This document shows, one piece after another, positions 28,298 through 50,793 of a stretch of 64,000 nt of DNA. A program made the translations under genes and the position numbers. The first letter of the stretch is position 1. The number at the start of each line of letters is the position of its first letter. Below the pieces are notes generated by a model, which did no database searches, was not told where the DNA came from, and saw nothing but the letters and a program-made list of their open reading frames with translations. Origin of the DNA: Streptomyces cyaneus (GTDB taxonomy: Bacteria; Actinomycetota; Actinomycetes; Streptomycetales; Streptomycetaceae); the NCBI RefSeq assembly GCF_004028635.1, contig NZ_RQJW01000003.1, positions 124,001 to 188,000 of the forward strand. The letters are read 5' to 3'.

Positions 28298-29017
28298 ATG
28301 CTGGTGGGGGCGGGAAATGTACGGCGCCGGCTGGCCCAGGTGGCTTTGCTGGCCGGGGTGCTGGCGGGCTGTTCGGGGGCTGGGGAGGACTCCGACACGA
28401 AGACGTCGGCGAGCGCCTCGGCGTCGGCCGATGCGGCGAGTGACAGCGATACGGCAGTGAAGAGCGGTGGCACCATCGGCGCCGCCGGATCGGCCTGTGA
28501 GCTGCCCGTCACATTCGACATCGCCGAGGACTGGGAGGCGGAGGCGGTCGACGCCGGGGCGGCCGAGGAGAAGGTGGCCGACAGCGGTGACGGCTCCGCC
28601 GATTCCGAGAAGGAAGAGCTGGCCCAGGAGATCGCCGACGCACTCCTGTACCAGGGCCCTGTCGCCGCGGCCTGTGAAGTCGATGCCAAGCCGGCGGGGA
28701 ACATCGGCTTCCTCCGCGTCTGGACGGGCAAGCCGGGTGACGTGGACGCACGCACCGTGCTGGAGGGCTTCGTCGCGGCGGAGAACGGCGTGAGCAAGGC
28801 GAAGTACAGCACCTTCAAGGCCGGGGACGTCGTCGGCGCCGAGGTGAAGTACCTCTACACCAGCGAGCTCCTGGAGGAGACGAAGGAGGAGTCGGCCATA
28901 GCCGTCACCACCGAGAAGGGTCCGGTCATCATACACCTCGGCGGACTGGACACCGACGAGCACCGGGCGATGCTGCCGGCATACGAACTCGCCAAGCGGA
29001 CCCTGCGCATCGGCTGA
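28298..29017 (+). CDS. Putative lipoprotein of unknown function
   Basis: About 239 residues. The signal peptide RRLAQVALLAGVLAGC ends in an LAGC lipobox, followed by a Ser/Ala/Asp-rich linker (SASASASADAASDSD). The mature domain contains LPVTFDIAEDWEAEAVD, ADALLYQGPVAAACEVDAKPAGNIGFLRVWTG and VIIHLGGLDTDEHRAMLPAYELAKRTLRI, a pattern of actinobacterial lipoproteins with no assigned role. GTG 28280, with GGGAG 9 bp before it, is an equally good start. Confidence 0.78.
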   Translation: MLVGAGNVRRRLAQVALLAGVLAGCSGAGEDSDTKTSASASASADAASDSDTAVKSGGTIGAAGSACELPVTFDIAEDWEAEAVDAGAAEEKVADSGDGSADSEKEELAQEIADALLYQGPVAAACEVDAKPAGNIGFLRVWTGKPGDVDARTVLEGFVAAENGVSKAKYSTFKAGDVVGAEVKYLYTSELLEETKEESAIAVTTEKGPVIIHLGGLDTDEHRAMLPAYELAKRTLRIG

Positions 29018-29099
29018 GCAGCGGGGGTGTTCGGCGCGGACGGCAAGGGCGCCGCGCCGGACCGGGCCGTGGGCGGTCGGGCAACGTATCCGGCGTCGG

Positions 29100-29216
29100 T
29101 CAGGATGCCGTGCAGGCGCCGATCGCGGGGGCCGTGCTGTTGCCGTTCTTCATGACGGTGAAGCCGAAGCTCGTCGACGCTCCGGCGGCCAGGCTGCCGT
29201 TGTTGGTTCGCCGCGA
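29100..29216 (-). pseudogene. Remnant of a family 2 carbohydrate-binding module
   Basis: On the minus strand the stretch NGSLAAGASTSFGFTVMKNG, ending shortly after in ACTAS and a stop, is the C-terminal strand pair of a cellulose-binding CBM2 (compare the usual WNGTLAPGASASFGF...C). Upstream in the same frame the sequence becomes Arg/Ser-rich and is not CBM-like. Only the last ~38 residues of a secreted polysaccharide-degrading enzyme remain; the rest is lost. Confidence 0.6.
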
Positions 29217-29244
29217 CGGCGGCGCCGAAAGTTGGCTCAAGACA

Positions 29245-29883
29245 CTACGACTCGGCCCCCGTGTAGAACGCGATCGTCGCCGCCGTGGTGGACGCCACGA
29301 CTGCCTCGTCGGCCCCCGAGGCGGCGTAGGCCTCTCCCCACAGCTCACCCGACCGCGTCGCGTATGCCTTGCCCTCGTCCGAGAGCTGCCAGGCCTCGGC
29401 CTCCTGCCTGCTCATCCCGCCGCCGGCGAGGTGCATGCCGAGGCCCAGCAGCGCGCCGTCCCAGCCGACACCCACGGCTCCCGGCCCGAACCGGTCCCAG
29501 AAGTCGGGCGGCACCACGGCCACATGCTCCAGCTCCAGTACCGTGCGCTCCTCGCCGTCGGGAGTGAGCCGCACCTCGACCTCGCTGAAGCCCGGGTCGG
29601 GCCCGAACAGCCAGCTGACCCGCAGCAGCGTCGGCTCCTCGCACCGCAGGATCTCCCCGCCGGCCTGGCCCTCCAGCTGATACCGCCCGCCGACCTTGAA
29701 CTCCCCGCTCACCGGCAGGAACCAGCGACCGATCCGCTCGGGCGATGTCACCGCGTCCCACACGTCGGCGATCTCGGCGTCGTACGTACGCCGCATCAGC
29801 ACTGTGCGGGCCTCGCCCGCCTCGACCTGCCGTACACCGACCTGCCGGTGCAGGCGGTTCAGCTCGTCGACGATCTCACTCAT
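29245..29883 (-). CDS. SRPBCC (AHSA1/START-like) domain protein
   Basis: A 212-residue protein: LMRRTYDAEIADVWDAVTSPERIGRWFLPVSGEFKVGGRYQLEG is the N-terminal AHSA1-type pattern, followed by LRVSWLFGPDPGFSEVEVRL and TVLELEHVA. These helix-grip proteins bind hydrophobic ligands. It overlaps the upstream ArsR-type gene by 8 bp, the usual ArsR-SRPBCC pair seen in actinobacteria and other bacteria. Ligand unknown. Confidence 0.88.
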   Translation of the reverse strand: MSEIVDELNRLHRQVGVRQVEAGEARTVLMRRTYDAEIADVWDAVTSPERIGRWFLPVSGEFKVGGRYQLEGQAGGEILRCEEPTLLRVSWLFGPDPGFSEVEVRLTPDGEERTVLELEHVAVVPPDFWDRFGPGAVGVGWDGALLGLGMHLAGGGMSRQEAEAWQLSDEGKAYATRSGELWGEAYAASGADEAVVASTTAATIAFYTGAES

Positions 29884-30238
29884 CCCCGCTCGCTTCCTTT
29901 CTCGCTCTGCGTTCGCGCTTGCCTCGCGCGAGTTCCGTTTCGAGGGCGTCGAGCCGCTGCCCCCAGAAGCCCCGGAATCTCTCCAGCCATGCGTCCACCT
30001 CCCGCAGCGGCGCGGCGTCGACGGCGTACAGCCGCCGCGTGCCCTCCGCCCGCACGGACGCGAAGCCGCTCTCGCGCAGCACCCGCAGGTGTTGCGACAC
30101 GGCGGGTTGAGAGATCCCGAACTCGTCCTGGATCACGGCGCTCACGTCGCCCGATGCCTGCTCGCCGACCGCGAGCAGCTCCAATATCCGGCGCCTGACC
30201 GGATCACCCAGCACATCGAAGGCGTGCACGGAGCTCAC
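29876..30238 (-). CDS. ArsR-type winged-helix regulator
   Basis: A 120-residue regulator from a GTG start. LGDPVRRRILELLAVGEQASGDVSAVIQDEFGISQPAVSQHLRVLRESGFASVRAEGTRRLYAVD is a canonical ArsR fold, without the metal-binding ELCV Cys motif, so it probably senses something other than a heavy metal. It controls itself and the overlapping SRPBCC gene; a probable operator lies 16-40 bp upstream. Confidence 0.92.
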   Translation of the reverse strand: MSSVHAFDVLGDPVRRRILELLAVGEQASGDVSAVIQDEFGISQPAVSQHLRVLRESGFASVRAEGTRRLYAVDAAPLREVDAWLERFRGFWGQRLDALETELARGKRERRARKEASGDE

Positions 30239-30253
30239 TATGCCAGCTGGCGC

Positions 30254-30277
30254 TTATATAAGGCAAGGCTTAAATAA
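30254..30277. promoter_or_regulatory. Inverted repeat, probable ArsR operator
   Basis: TTATATAAG (30254-30262), 6 bp, CTTAAATAA (30269-30277): 9-base arms with two mismatches, A/T-rich against a G/C-rich background, just upstream of the ArsR-type start. Confidence 0.5.
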
Positions 30278-30318
30278 AGACCAGGGTCGGGCCTGGGCCC
30301 GAGCGAGGCACTGGCCTG

Positions 30319-31098
30319 CTAGTCGCTGCCGACGAGGAACCGGTCGAGCGCCGTCGTCAGTTCGGCGGGCTTCTCCACCGGCAGTTCGTGGCCGGCGTCC
30401 AGGATGCGGATCACCGCGTCCGGGTAGGCCTTGGCCATCCGCAGCATCTGGGAGACAGGCAGCTGGACGTCGTGGTAGCCGTGGATCATCAGGGTGGGCG
30501 CGGCTATCTCACCGACCTTGTCCAGCACATCGAAGGCGCGCATGGCGCCGTAGAGCGTCATGACGACCTCGCGGGGAGTGCCGGCGGAGGCGCGGATGTA
30601 CTCGCGGATCTCCTCGCGCGGGTGTCCGGGCGCGAAGGCGCGCTGGATGTTGGCGGCGACGAACAGTTTGAAGGGGGCGAGCGTCGAGGCGGACATCAGC
30701 AGGGCGCGGCCCCGGCTGTAGGCCATCCTGCCGATCGAGTTGACCAGCACCATGCGCTCGACCCGCTCCGGGTGGGCGAGGGCGATGGTCTGGGCGATCA
30801 TGCCGCCCATGGAGTGGCCGATGATCACGAACCGCTCGATCTTCAGGTGGTCGACAAGGGCGAGGACGTCCTTGGCCAGGTCGTCGATCGTGCGCGCTCC
30901 CGACCCGCTGCTCTCACCGTGCCCGCGCAGGTCGAGGCGGACGACGCGGCGCTGCTCGGCGAAGTGGGCCACCTGGTGGTCCCAGCGGTGCCGGTTCGCC
31001 GTCCAGCCGTGGACGAACACCAGGGGCACACCGTCGCCGTCGCGGGGGCCCTCGTCGTCGTACGTCAGTGTCGCGCCGTCGACTTCGAGCTGCGGCAT
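30319..31098 (-). CDS. Alpha/beta hydrolase with Ser nucleophile
   Basis: A 259-residue hydrolase with AGGAGG ribosome site. The pattern is VPLVFVHGWTANRHRWDHQV (oxyanion region), LDLRGHGESSG, the nucleophile elbow IIGHSMGGMIAQ, the acid in HGYHDVQLP, and the catalytic His in DAGHELPVEKP, so the triad is complete. It lies 65 bp after the Cys-type hydrolase that ends the PKS operon and may be its last member, perhaps acting as an editing thioesterase or on the product; independent transcription is also possible. Confidence 0.88.
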   Translation of the reverse strand: MPQLEVDGATLTYDDEGPRDGDGVPLVFVHGWTANRHRWDHQVAHFAEQRRVVRLDLRGHGESSGSGARTIDDLAKDVLALVDHLKIERFVIIGHSMGGMIAQTIALAHPERVERMVLVNSIGRMAYSRGRALLMSASTLAPFKLFVAANIQRAFAPGHPREEIREYIRASAGTPREVVMTLYGAMRAFDVLDKVGEIAAPTLMIHGYHDVQLPVSQMLRMAKAYPDAVIRILDAGHELPVEKPAELTTALDRFLVGSD

Positions 31099-31163
31099 GG
31101 TGGCCTCCTGGAGTGCGATATCTGGTTACTGACCGGTACGGTAACCGGCCGTGCGGGCTGCCG

Positions 31164-32315
31164 TCATCGGCGTTCGCCCAGGAAATCGAGGATGTGCCCG
31201 AACACGTCGAGGGCCGCTCCCCTGCCGAGGAACGTGTCCAGGTGGCCGTAGCCGGGGATCTCGGTGTACGTGACGTCCAGTTGGGGTTGGCGGTGGGCGA
31301 GGACGTCCCGGCAGAGTTTCTGGGAGTCGAGCCACAGGCCGTTCTCGCTGCCCGCGAGGAGCAGGAGCGGGGTGTCGATGCGGGCCGCCGCGTCCAGGGC
31401 GTTCTGCGGGAGGGTCCGGTAGCGCTGGTCGGTGTCGTGCCAGCGGACCACGGTGCGGGCCAGTTCGATGCGGCGCAGGTGCGGCAGGATCCACAGCGGG
31501 GCGGGGCCGAGGAGTTCGGCGAGACGGTCGTGGGTGGCGTCGGTCAGGTGCTCGTGGACGAAGAGCGAGGCGCCGGTTCCCCAGGCGGAGTTGTGCAGGA
31601 TCTGGCAGGTGGGGTCCGGGCAGGTCGCCTTGCGGGAGGCCAGGGCGAACAGCGGGGTGTACTTCGACCACAGGCCGACCTTGCGGAAGTCGACGGGGAT
31701 GTGGTCGATACGGGACTTGAGGAGTTCCCCGGCCAGGGTCATGCGCAGGGAGGTGCGGCCCGCGAGTTTCGGGGTGAGGAAGACGCCCTGGGACACCACG
31801 CCCGCGAGGCCGGGGACGAGGCCCGCCGTCATGCTCAGGGAGAGGGTGAGGGAGCCTATGCAGTGGGCGACGACGAACAGGGGACGCCCGCCGATGCGGG
31901 TGCGGATGTGGCGTACGGCCTCGGGGATGTCGTAGAGGGCGACGTCGTCGTAGGTGTAGCGGCGGCCCGTCTCGTTGTACGGCAGCCGGCAGCTGCCTCG
32001 CCAGTCGAGCAGCCAGGGCTCGTAGCCCTCGTCCAGGAGGACGTCGACCAGGTTGCGGGTCTCCGGCAGCAGGAACATGTCGGCCGACGCGGTGTGTCCG
32101 TGCAGGAGCAGGACGGCGGGGCGGTCGTGGGCGGGGGCGCGGTCCCCCGCGTCGATGCGGGTCAGGCCGAGGCGTGCGCCGTCGGTCGTGCGGAACGGGA
32201 TCTCCTCGACCGTCGTCGGGTCGAGGCGGTGGTGGAGGGGGCGCAGGGTCGTGGTGGTCCTGACCTTGCGCAGGGCCGGCCTGGCGGTCCTGGGGCTCGG
32301 TGTCCTGAAGATCAT
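31164..32315 (-). CDS. Alpha/beta hydrolase with Cys nucleophile, PKS operon
   Basis: 383 residues; ATG 32315 overlaps the reductase stop (ATGA). The core reads AVLLLHGHTASADMFLLPE, NLVDVLLDEGYEPWLLDWRGSCRLPY and FVVAHCIGSLTLSL. The nucleophile elbow has Cys instead of Ser (AHCIG). This is the hydrolase domain otherwise found at the C-terminus of actinobacterial GMC oxidoreductase fusions, where AHC(V/I)GS also occurs. A Cys elbow is known in PHA synthases and dienelactone hydrolases, so acyl transfer or thioester chemistry is as likely as simple hydrolysis. Possible catalytic His in GYGHLDTF. A releasing or acyl-transfer role in the pathway is inferred. Confidence 0.85.
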   Translation of the reverse strand: MIFRTPSPRTARPALRKVRTTTTLRPLHHRLDPTTVEEIPFRTTDGARLGLTRIDAGDRAPAHDRPAVLLLHGHTASADMFLLPETRNLVDVLLDEGYEPWLLDWRGSCRLPYNETGRRYTYDDVALYDIPEAVRHIRTRIGGRPLFVVAHCIGSLTLSLSMTAGLVPGLAGVVSQGVFLTPKLAGRTSLRMTLAGELLKSRIDHIPVDFRKVGLWSKYTPLFALASRKATCPDPTCQILHNSAWGTGASLFVHEHLTDATHDRLAELLGPAPLWILPHLRRIELARTVVRWHDTDQRYRTLPQNALDAAARIDTPLLLLAGSENGLWLDSQKLCRDVLAHRQPQLDVTYTEIPGYGHLDTFLGRGAALDVFGHILDFLGERR

Positions 32316-34645
32316 CGGTGGTGCTCCGTGGGGTTCGTGGTGCGGCGCAGGTCGAGCAGGTCCGCGGCGGCCCGGGCGAAGGGGCCGAGCAGGCCGCGGC
32401 CCATCTCCAGGCCGAACCAGGCGAGCCAGGTGAGCTTGGCGGCGCGCTTCTCCTGGCTGGTCAGGCGTGGGTCGACCTCGATGCCGTCGATCTGGTCGCG
32501 CACGTAGGAGTCGGCGGGGACGACGACCTCGCCTGCCAGGCTCGCCGGTTCGCCCTCGCGGCCCAGCTCCACGGTCAGGGCGCGGGTCTGGCGCCAGAGG
32601 TCGCGGCGGGCGCGGGCGTACTTGTGGCCCTCCAGCCACCAGCGGCCGCCGTCGGCGTCCGTCAACTGCAGGTGGTAGCGCAGGAGTTGGTGGCGCAGGC
32701 CGTGCCGGTGCGGGATGCCTTCCTCGGGGCGGATCCAGATGTCGCCGCGTGCCACGGTGAGCGGCTCGGGGTGCAGGGCGGGGCAGGTGAGCTCGCCTCG
32801 GACGTCGACGCGGCGGTCCGTCACCAGCTGGTGCATGCTCGCGACGGAGAGGGTGAGGGACATCGCGCAGGGGATTTCGGGGGTGGTGGGAGGGGCCCCG
32901 ACCGGGGTGACGGTGCCTTGGGTGGTCTCGGTGAACCACAGGTAGGGCTGGTCGTCCTTGTGCGGGAGGTGGGCCAGGCCGTCGTGGGCGAGGCGTTCGA
33001 AGGTCTTCAGCTGAGCTCGGGCGTCGTAGCGGGAGGCCGGGCGAAGGCCGAGGGCCTCGACGAGTGCCGCGGTGCGGTCGGCGGTGGCTGCCGGGCCCTT
33101 CAGGGTCGCCTCGCAGAGTTTCAGGGCGGTGGGGCTCTGCAACACGCGGTTCAGGAAGGCCAGTTCGGGGATCGGATCGGCCTGGAGGCGGGCCAGGGCG
33201 TCGGTGCGCCACTCGTCCCAGTCCTGCACGCGGACGTGCATGCCGCCGAGGGCCATGTCCCGTACGACGTCGTCGAGGGTGTTGGGGACGCCGGTGAGGT
33301 TGTAGTCGAAGCCCCAGGCGTCGGGGTCGCAGATGACGGCGACGGCGACGCGGCTGACCCAGTCGACGGGGGCGGCGTTGAGGTAGCGGAAGGCGGGGAC
33401 GGTGCGGAAGCGGCCGAAGGCCGAGATGAGGCCGCTGCTGAGGTCCTGGGGGTTGTACGCGCCGGTCTTCGTGTGGCCGCCGATGCCGCCCGGACGCAGG
33501 GCCGTGACGACCAGGCCGTGGTCGCGGGCCCGGCGCAGGGCCACTTCCGCGGCCCACTTGGTCTGGTCGTAGCCGGCGACGAGGCGGTCGATGTGGGCGA
33601 GGGGGTCGTCCTCGCCCATGGAGGGGATGCCGACCTCGTTGAAGACGGCGATGGAGGAGATGTGGTGCAGGGGCTTGGGGCGGCCGGTCGCGGCGAGTTC
33701 GGCGAGGGTGAGGGCGCCGAGGACATTGCTGGTGCGCAGGGACTGGTAGCCGCGCAGGAAGTCCACGGCGGCCGCCACACCTACGATGCTGTCCACTTCG
33801 TGGGCGAGGGTGTTCCAGAGGTCGTCGGTAAGGCCCAGGCGGGGGTGGCGGATGTCGCCGGGCAGCACGGTGATGCGACGGCGGATCTCCGACGACCAGG
33901 GCAGCGCGTAGCTCTTGAGCGCCTCGCCGAGCCGGGCTACGGCCGCCTCCTCGTCGGTGGCCCGGACCAGGCAGTACACGTGGGCGTCGCTGTGGCGCAG
34001 CAGGTCCAGCAGCATGTGGCTGCCGAGGAAGCCGGTGGCACCGGTCAGCAGGATGCGCCGGGGCGGGAGGGGGTCGGGCGAGGCGGTGAAGGGGAGGCGG
34101 TCGGCGAGGGCGAGGTCGGCGAGGATCTGGGTGAGGTCTTCGGGGCGGGCTGTGGAGTCCGACGCGTCGGTGCGGGCGACGGTGAGGGGTGGAGCGGCGA
34201 CTGCCGGCGGCTGAACCGTCTGGATCGCCCCATGGGCAGCCCTTTCCGGTACGGCACTGGCGGCACCGGACCTTTCCAGGTGGCGCCTGGCCAGGCTGAT
34301 CGGCCTGGCGTCGGCGAACACCTCGTCCAGGTCGATCTCCATGCCCAGCTCGTCCTCCAGCGCGCCGACGAACTCCACGGCGTTCACCGAAGTGCCCCCG
34401 GCGTCGAAGAAGTCGGCGTCGGCCACCAGGTGTCCTGAGGGAACGTAGCGGCCCGCTATGGCTGCGACGGTGGCGGCGAGCGTGTCCCCGTCACCCGGCG
34501 GGGTGGGGGCAGGCGGCGTCTCAGCCACCCCCGTGACCTTGGCCAGCAGGTCGGTCACGGTCAGGCCGACACCACCCCGCTCTATCGCCTCCGCGGTCGC
34601 CCGCTGATCGGCGGCTGCCGACACGTTCTCGTTCACCTCACGCAT
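32312..34645 (-). CDS. ACP-thioester reductase with accessory C-terminal domain
   Basis: 777 residues from ATG 34645 (AAGGG site). Residues ~55-125 are an acyl carrier domain with the phosphopantetheine Ser in DAGGTSVNAV (Ser86). Residues ~190-560 are a thioester-reductase SDR: LLTGATGFLGSHMLLDLL (NADPH), HHISSIAVF and YDQTKWAAEVA (Tyr-Lys). Such domains release carrier-bound acyl chains as aldehydes or alcohols. Residues ~600-765 (MSLTLSVASMHQLV, LRHQLLRYHLQLTDADGG, WWLEGHKYA) match the domain that links GMC oxidoreductase and hydrolase in actinobacterial fusions. It follows the megasynthase by 66 bp and is its likely release enzyme. Confidence 0.88.
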   Translation of the reverse strand: MREVNENVSAAADQRATAEAIERGGVGLTVTDLLAKVTGVAETPPAPTPPGDGDTLAATVAAIAGRYVPSGHLVADADFFDAGGTSVNAVEFVGALEDELGMEIDLDEVFADARPISLARRHLERSGAASAVPERAAHGAIQTVQPPAVAAPPLTVARTDASDSTARPEDLTQILADLALADRLPFTASPDPLPPRRILLTGATGFLGSHMLLDLLRHSDAHVYCLVRATDEEAAVARLGEALKSYALPWSSEIRRRITVLPGDIRHPRLGLTDDLWNTLAHEVDSIVGVAAAVDFLRGYQSLRTSNVLGALTLAELAATGRPKPLHHISSIAVFNEVGIPSMGEDDPLAHIDRLVAGYDQTKWAAEVALRRARDHGLVVTALRPGGIGGHTKTGAYNPQDLSSGLISAFGRFRTVPAFRYLNAAPVDWVSRVAVAVICDPDAWGFDYNLTGVPNTLDDVVRDMALGGMHVRVQDWDEWRTDALARLQADPIPELAFLNRVLQSPTALKLCEATLKGPAATADRTAALVEALGLRPASRYDARAQLKTFERLAHDGLAHLPHKDDQPYLWFTETTQGTVTPVGAPPTTPEIPCAMSLTLSVASMHQLVTDRRVDVRGELTCPALHPEPLTVARGDIWIRPEEGIPHRHGLRHQLLRYHLQLTDADGGRWWLEGHKYARARRDLWRQTRALTVELGREGEPASLAGEVVVPADSYVRDQIDGIEVDPRLTSQEKRAAKLTWLAWFGLEMGRGLLGPFARAAADLLDLRRTTNPTEHHR

Positions 34646-34711
34646 GAGAGCCCTTCACGGTGTTGCCCTGCCCCTTCATCGGTGCTGCCGGCTGCACACT
34701 GGTCCGCCTGG

Positions 34712-48655
<13,944 letters not shown>

Positions 48656-48701
48656 GGATTCGGGCAAGGGAGATCGCCGTACGACGGTGAACCGGGCGGT
48701 G

Positions 48702-50483
48702 TCAGCTCAGGGCGAGCGCGTCGATCACGGCGAGGACGCCGTCCAGGTAGGCCGCCCGGGAGGCGTGGCGCTGGATCTTGCCGCTGGACGTCTTGGGGAT
48801 CGTGCCCGGCCGCACCAGGACGACGTCACGCACCGCCAGACCATGGGCCTCGCCGATCGCACTGCGGACGACGTCGATGATCTTCTCCGCCTCGCCTGCC
48901 GAGTCGGGGGCGATCTCGGCGACGATGACGGGCTGCTCGCCGAACAAGCTCAAGTCCGACCCGACTCCCGCGCCTCCCCCGCCGCCGTCTCCGCGATCGG
49001 CATCTCCCCTGTCCACGGAGAACGCTGCGGTGCAGCCCGGCCGCAGGGCCGGGTGGGCCATCTCGGCGGTCAGTTCCAGGTCCTGCGGGTAGTGGTTGCG
49101 TCCGTCGATGACGATGAGGTCCTTGAGGCGGCCGGTGACGAACAGCTCGCCGTCGCGCAGGAATCCGAGGTCGCCGGTGCGCAGGAAGCGGCCTTCGTGG
49201 CCGGTCAAGGTGGCGCGGAAGGTCTCGCGGGTGGCCAGGGCGTTGCGCCAGTAGCCCTTGGCTACGCTCGCGCCGCGCACCCAGATCTCGCCGACCTCGC
49301 CCTCGGGCAGCTCCTCGTGCCGCTCGGGGTCGGCGATGGCGACGGTGACGTCGGGTCCGGGGCGTCCGGAGCTGACGGCCGCCGCGTCGGCCTGGCCGGC
49401 GTGCGGGCCGTTCTCGGGGGCCTGGAGGAGGGTGGGCGGGGTGCCGACCGTGCTGCCGGTGACCATCAGGGTGGCTTCGGCCAGGCCGTAGCAGGGGTAG
49501 AGGGCTTCGCGGCGGAAGCCGGCCGGGGCGAAGGTGTCGGTGAAGCGTCGCAGGGTGGCGGCGCGGACCGGTTCGGCGCCGTTGAAGGCGACCTTCCAGC
49601 TGCTGAGGTCCAGGCGGTCGAGGAGGTCGGGGCCGGCGTGCTTGAGGCAGAGCTCGTAGGCGAAGTTGGGGCCGCCGCTCGTGTGCGGGCGGTAGCGGTC
49701 GATCGCGCTCAGCCAGCGTCGGGGCTGCTGGAGGAAGTGCAGCGGGGAGAAGAGGGTGGCGGTCACGCCCAGGTAGACCGTGTTGAGTACGGGGCCTATG
49801 AGACCCATGTCGTGGTAGACGGGCAGCCAGCTGACGAACATCTCGTGCCCGTACTCCGCGATGGCGTCCGGCGTGTGGCCCATGCGCTCGGTGATGACCC
49901 GCTCGTTGTCCAGCAGATTTCCGTGGGTGACCATCACGCCGCGCGGGACGGAGGTGGAACCGGAGGTGTACTGGAGGAAGGCCACCGAGTCGGCGGTGAG
50001 GTGCGGCTCACGCCAGGAGGCGGCCGCCTCGTCGGGGATGTCCTCGGTGACGACGAGGGTGATGTCGGCCAGGTCGGGCAAGTGCTCCACCATGCCGGAC
50101 AGGGCCGTGATCACCTCGCGGCCGCCCAGGATCACCTTGGCGTCGGCGTCGGCGATGAGCCGCTTCATCCGGGTCAGGGCACGGTGGTTCTGCGCGCGGC
50201 CCTGCGGCGGGACGCCCGGTACGGCGACGACACCGGCGGCGAGGCAGCCGAGGTAGCCGCAGATGAACTCCGGGCCGGGCGGGTAGAGCAGCATGGCGCG
50301 GCTGCCGGCCAGTCCGCGCTCCTGCAGCCAGGCCGCCACGGCCCGGGACCGTTGGGTGAGACGGCCGTACGAGATCTCCTGTATCTCGCCGTCGCAGTCG
50401 CCGGTGACCAGGTAGCGGTAGGCGGTTCGGTCGGGATGGTGCGAGGCGTGCGTGGTCAGCAGATCGACCAGGGAACGAACCAT
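48702..50483 (-). CDS. Fatty-acyl-AMP ligase (FAAL)-like loading enzyme
   Basis: 593 residues from ATG 50483; the ribosome site is weak. It is an ANL adenylate-forming enzyme: YTSGSTSVPRGVMVTHGNLL (P-loop), FVSWLPVYHDMGLIG, NFAYELC, YGLAEATLMV, and GRLKDLIVIDGRNHYPQDLE. The last segment and WLPVYHDMGLIG are characteristic of FAALs, which make acyl-adenylates and pass them to a carrier protein rather than CoA. The catalytic Lys is in KTSSGKIQR. A short Asp/Gly-rich loop (GDADRGDGGGGG) lies in the C-terminal subdomain. The stop is 46 bp from the megasynthase, whose first domain is an ACP, so it is the likely starter-unit loader. Chain length unknown. Confidence 0.9.
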   Translation of the reverse strand: MVRSLVDLLTTHASHHPDRTAYRYLVTGDCDGEIQEISYGRLTQRSRAVAAWLQERGLAGSRAMLLYPPGPEFICGYLGCLAAGVVAVPGVPPQGRAQNHRALTRMKRLIADADAKVILGGREVITALSGMVEHLPDLADITLVVTEDIPDEAAASWREPHLTADSVAFLQYTSGSTSVPRGVMVTHGNLLDNERVITERMGHTPDAIAEYGHEMFVSWLPVYHDMGLIGPVLNTVYLGVTATLFSPLHFLQQPRRWLSAIDRYRPHTSGGPNFAYELCLKHAGPDLLDRLDLSSWKVAFNGAEPVRAATLRRFTDTFAPAGFRREALYPCYGLAEATLMVTGSTVGTPPTLLQAPENGPHAGQADAAAVSSGRPGPDVTVAIADPERHEELPEGEVGEIWVRGASVAKGYWRNALATRETFRATLTGHEGRFLRTGDLGFLRDGELFVTGRLKDLIVIDGRNHYPQDLELTAEMAHPALRPGCTAAFSVDRGDADRGDGGGGGAGVGSDLSLFGEQPVIVAEIAPDSAGEAEKIIDVVRSAIGEAHGLAVRDVVLVRPGTIPKTSSGKIQRHASRAAYLDGVLAVIDALALS

Positions 50484-50655
50484 GTGGCGAGTCACACCTG
50501 TCTGGATCAGTGGGTGAGGAACTGGAGTTCGAGGGGCGCGTGATGACAACGCGCAGACGCCTCGGTCGGCCCGGCCCCCTTGCCAGACCTTCCGTCTCGA
50601 CGACCCGCCGAGGAGCTGTGGCGCGGTCCGCCCACCCCTCGCGCCCCCCATACGA

Positions 50656-50685
50656 CTTGCTACCGGCGAGTAGCACCCTAGCAAG
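50656..50685. promoter_or_regulatory. Nested inverted repeat upstream of the FAAL gene
   Basis: Outer arms CTTGCTA (50656-50662) and TAGCAAG (50679-50685) are perfect; inner arms GCTAC (50659) and GTAGC (50670) are also perfect. The two pairings are mutually exclusive, so this is either an operator or an alternating leader hairpin, about 175-200 bp before the FAAL start. Confidence 0.5.
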
Positions 50686-50793
50686 CCCGTTCGGTGCGAC
50701 GGGCCGAACGAAAGTAAACCCTATGTGTCCAACAGGTAGTTGAAGAAGTGACGGCCCTCCACGCGTCCCCCACCGCGCCCCGCACGGACGAAA

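Noticed and set aside
32318..34438. 706-residue open frame on the plus strand
   Set aside because: Antisense to the thioester reductase; no recognisable motif.
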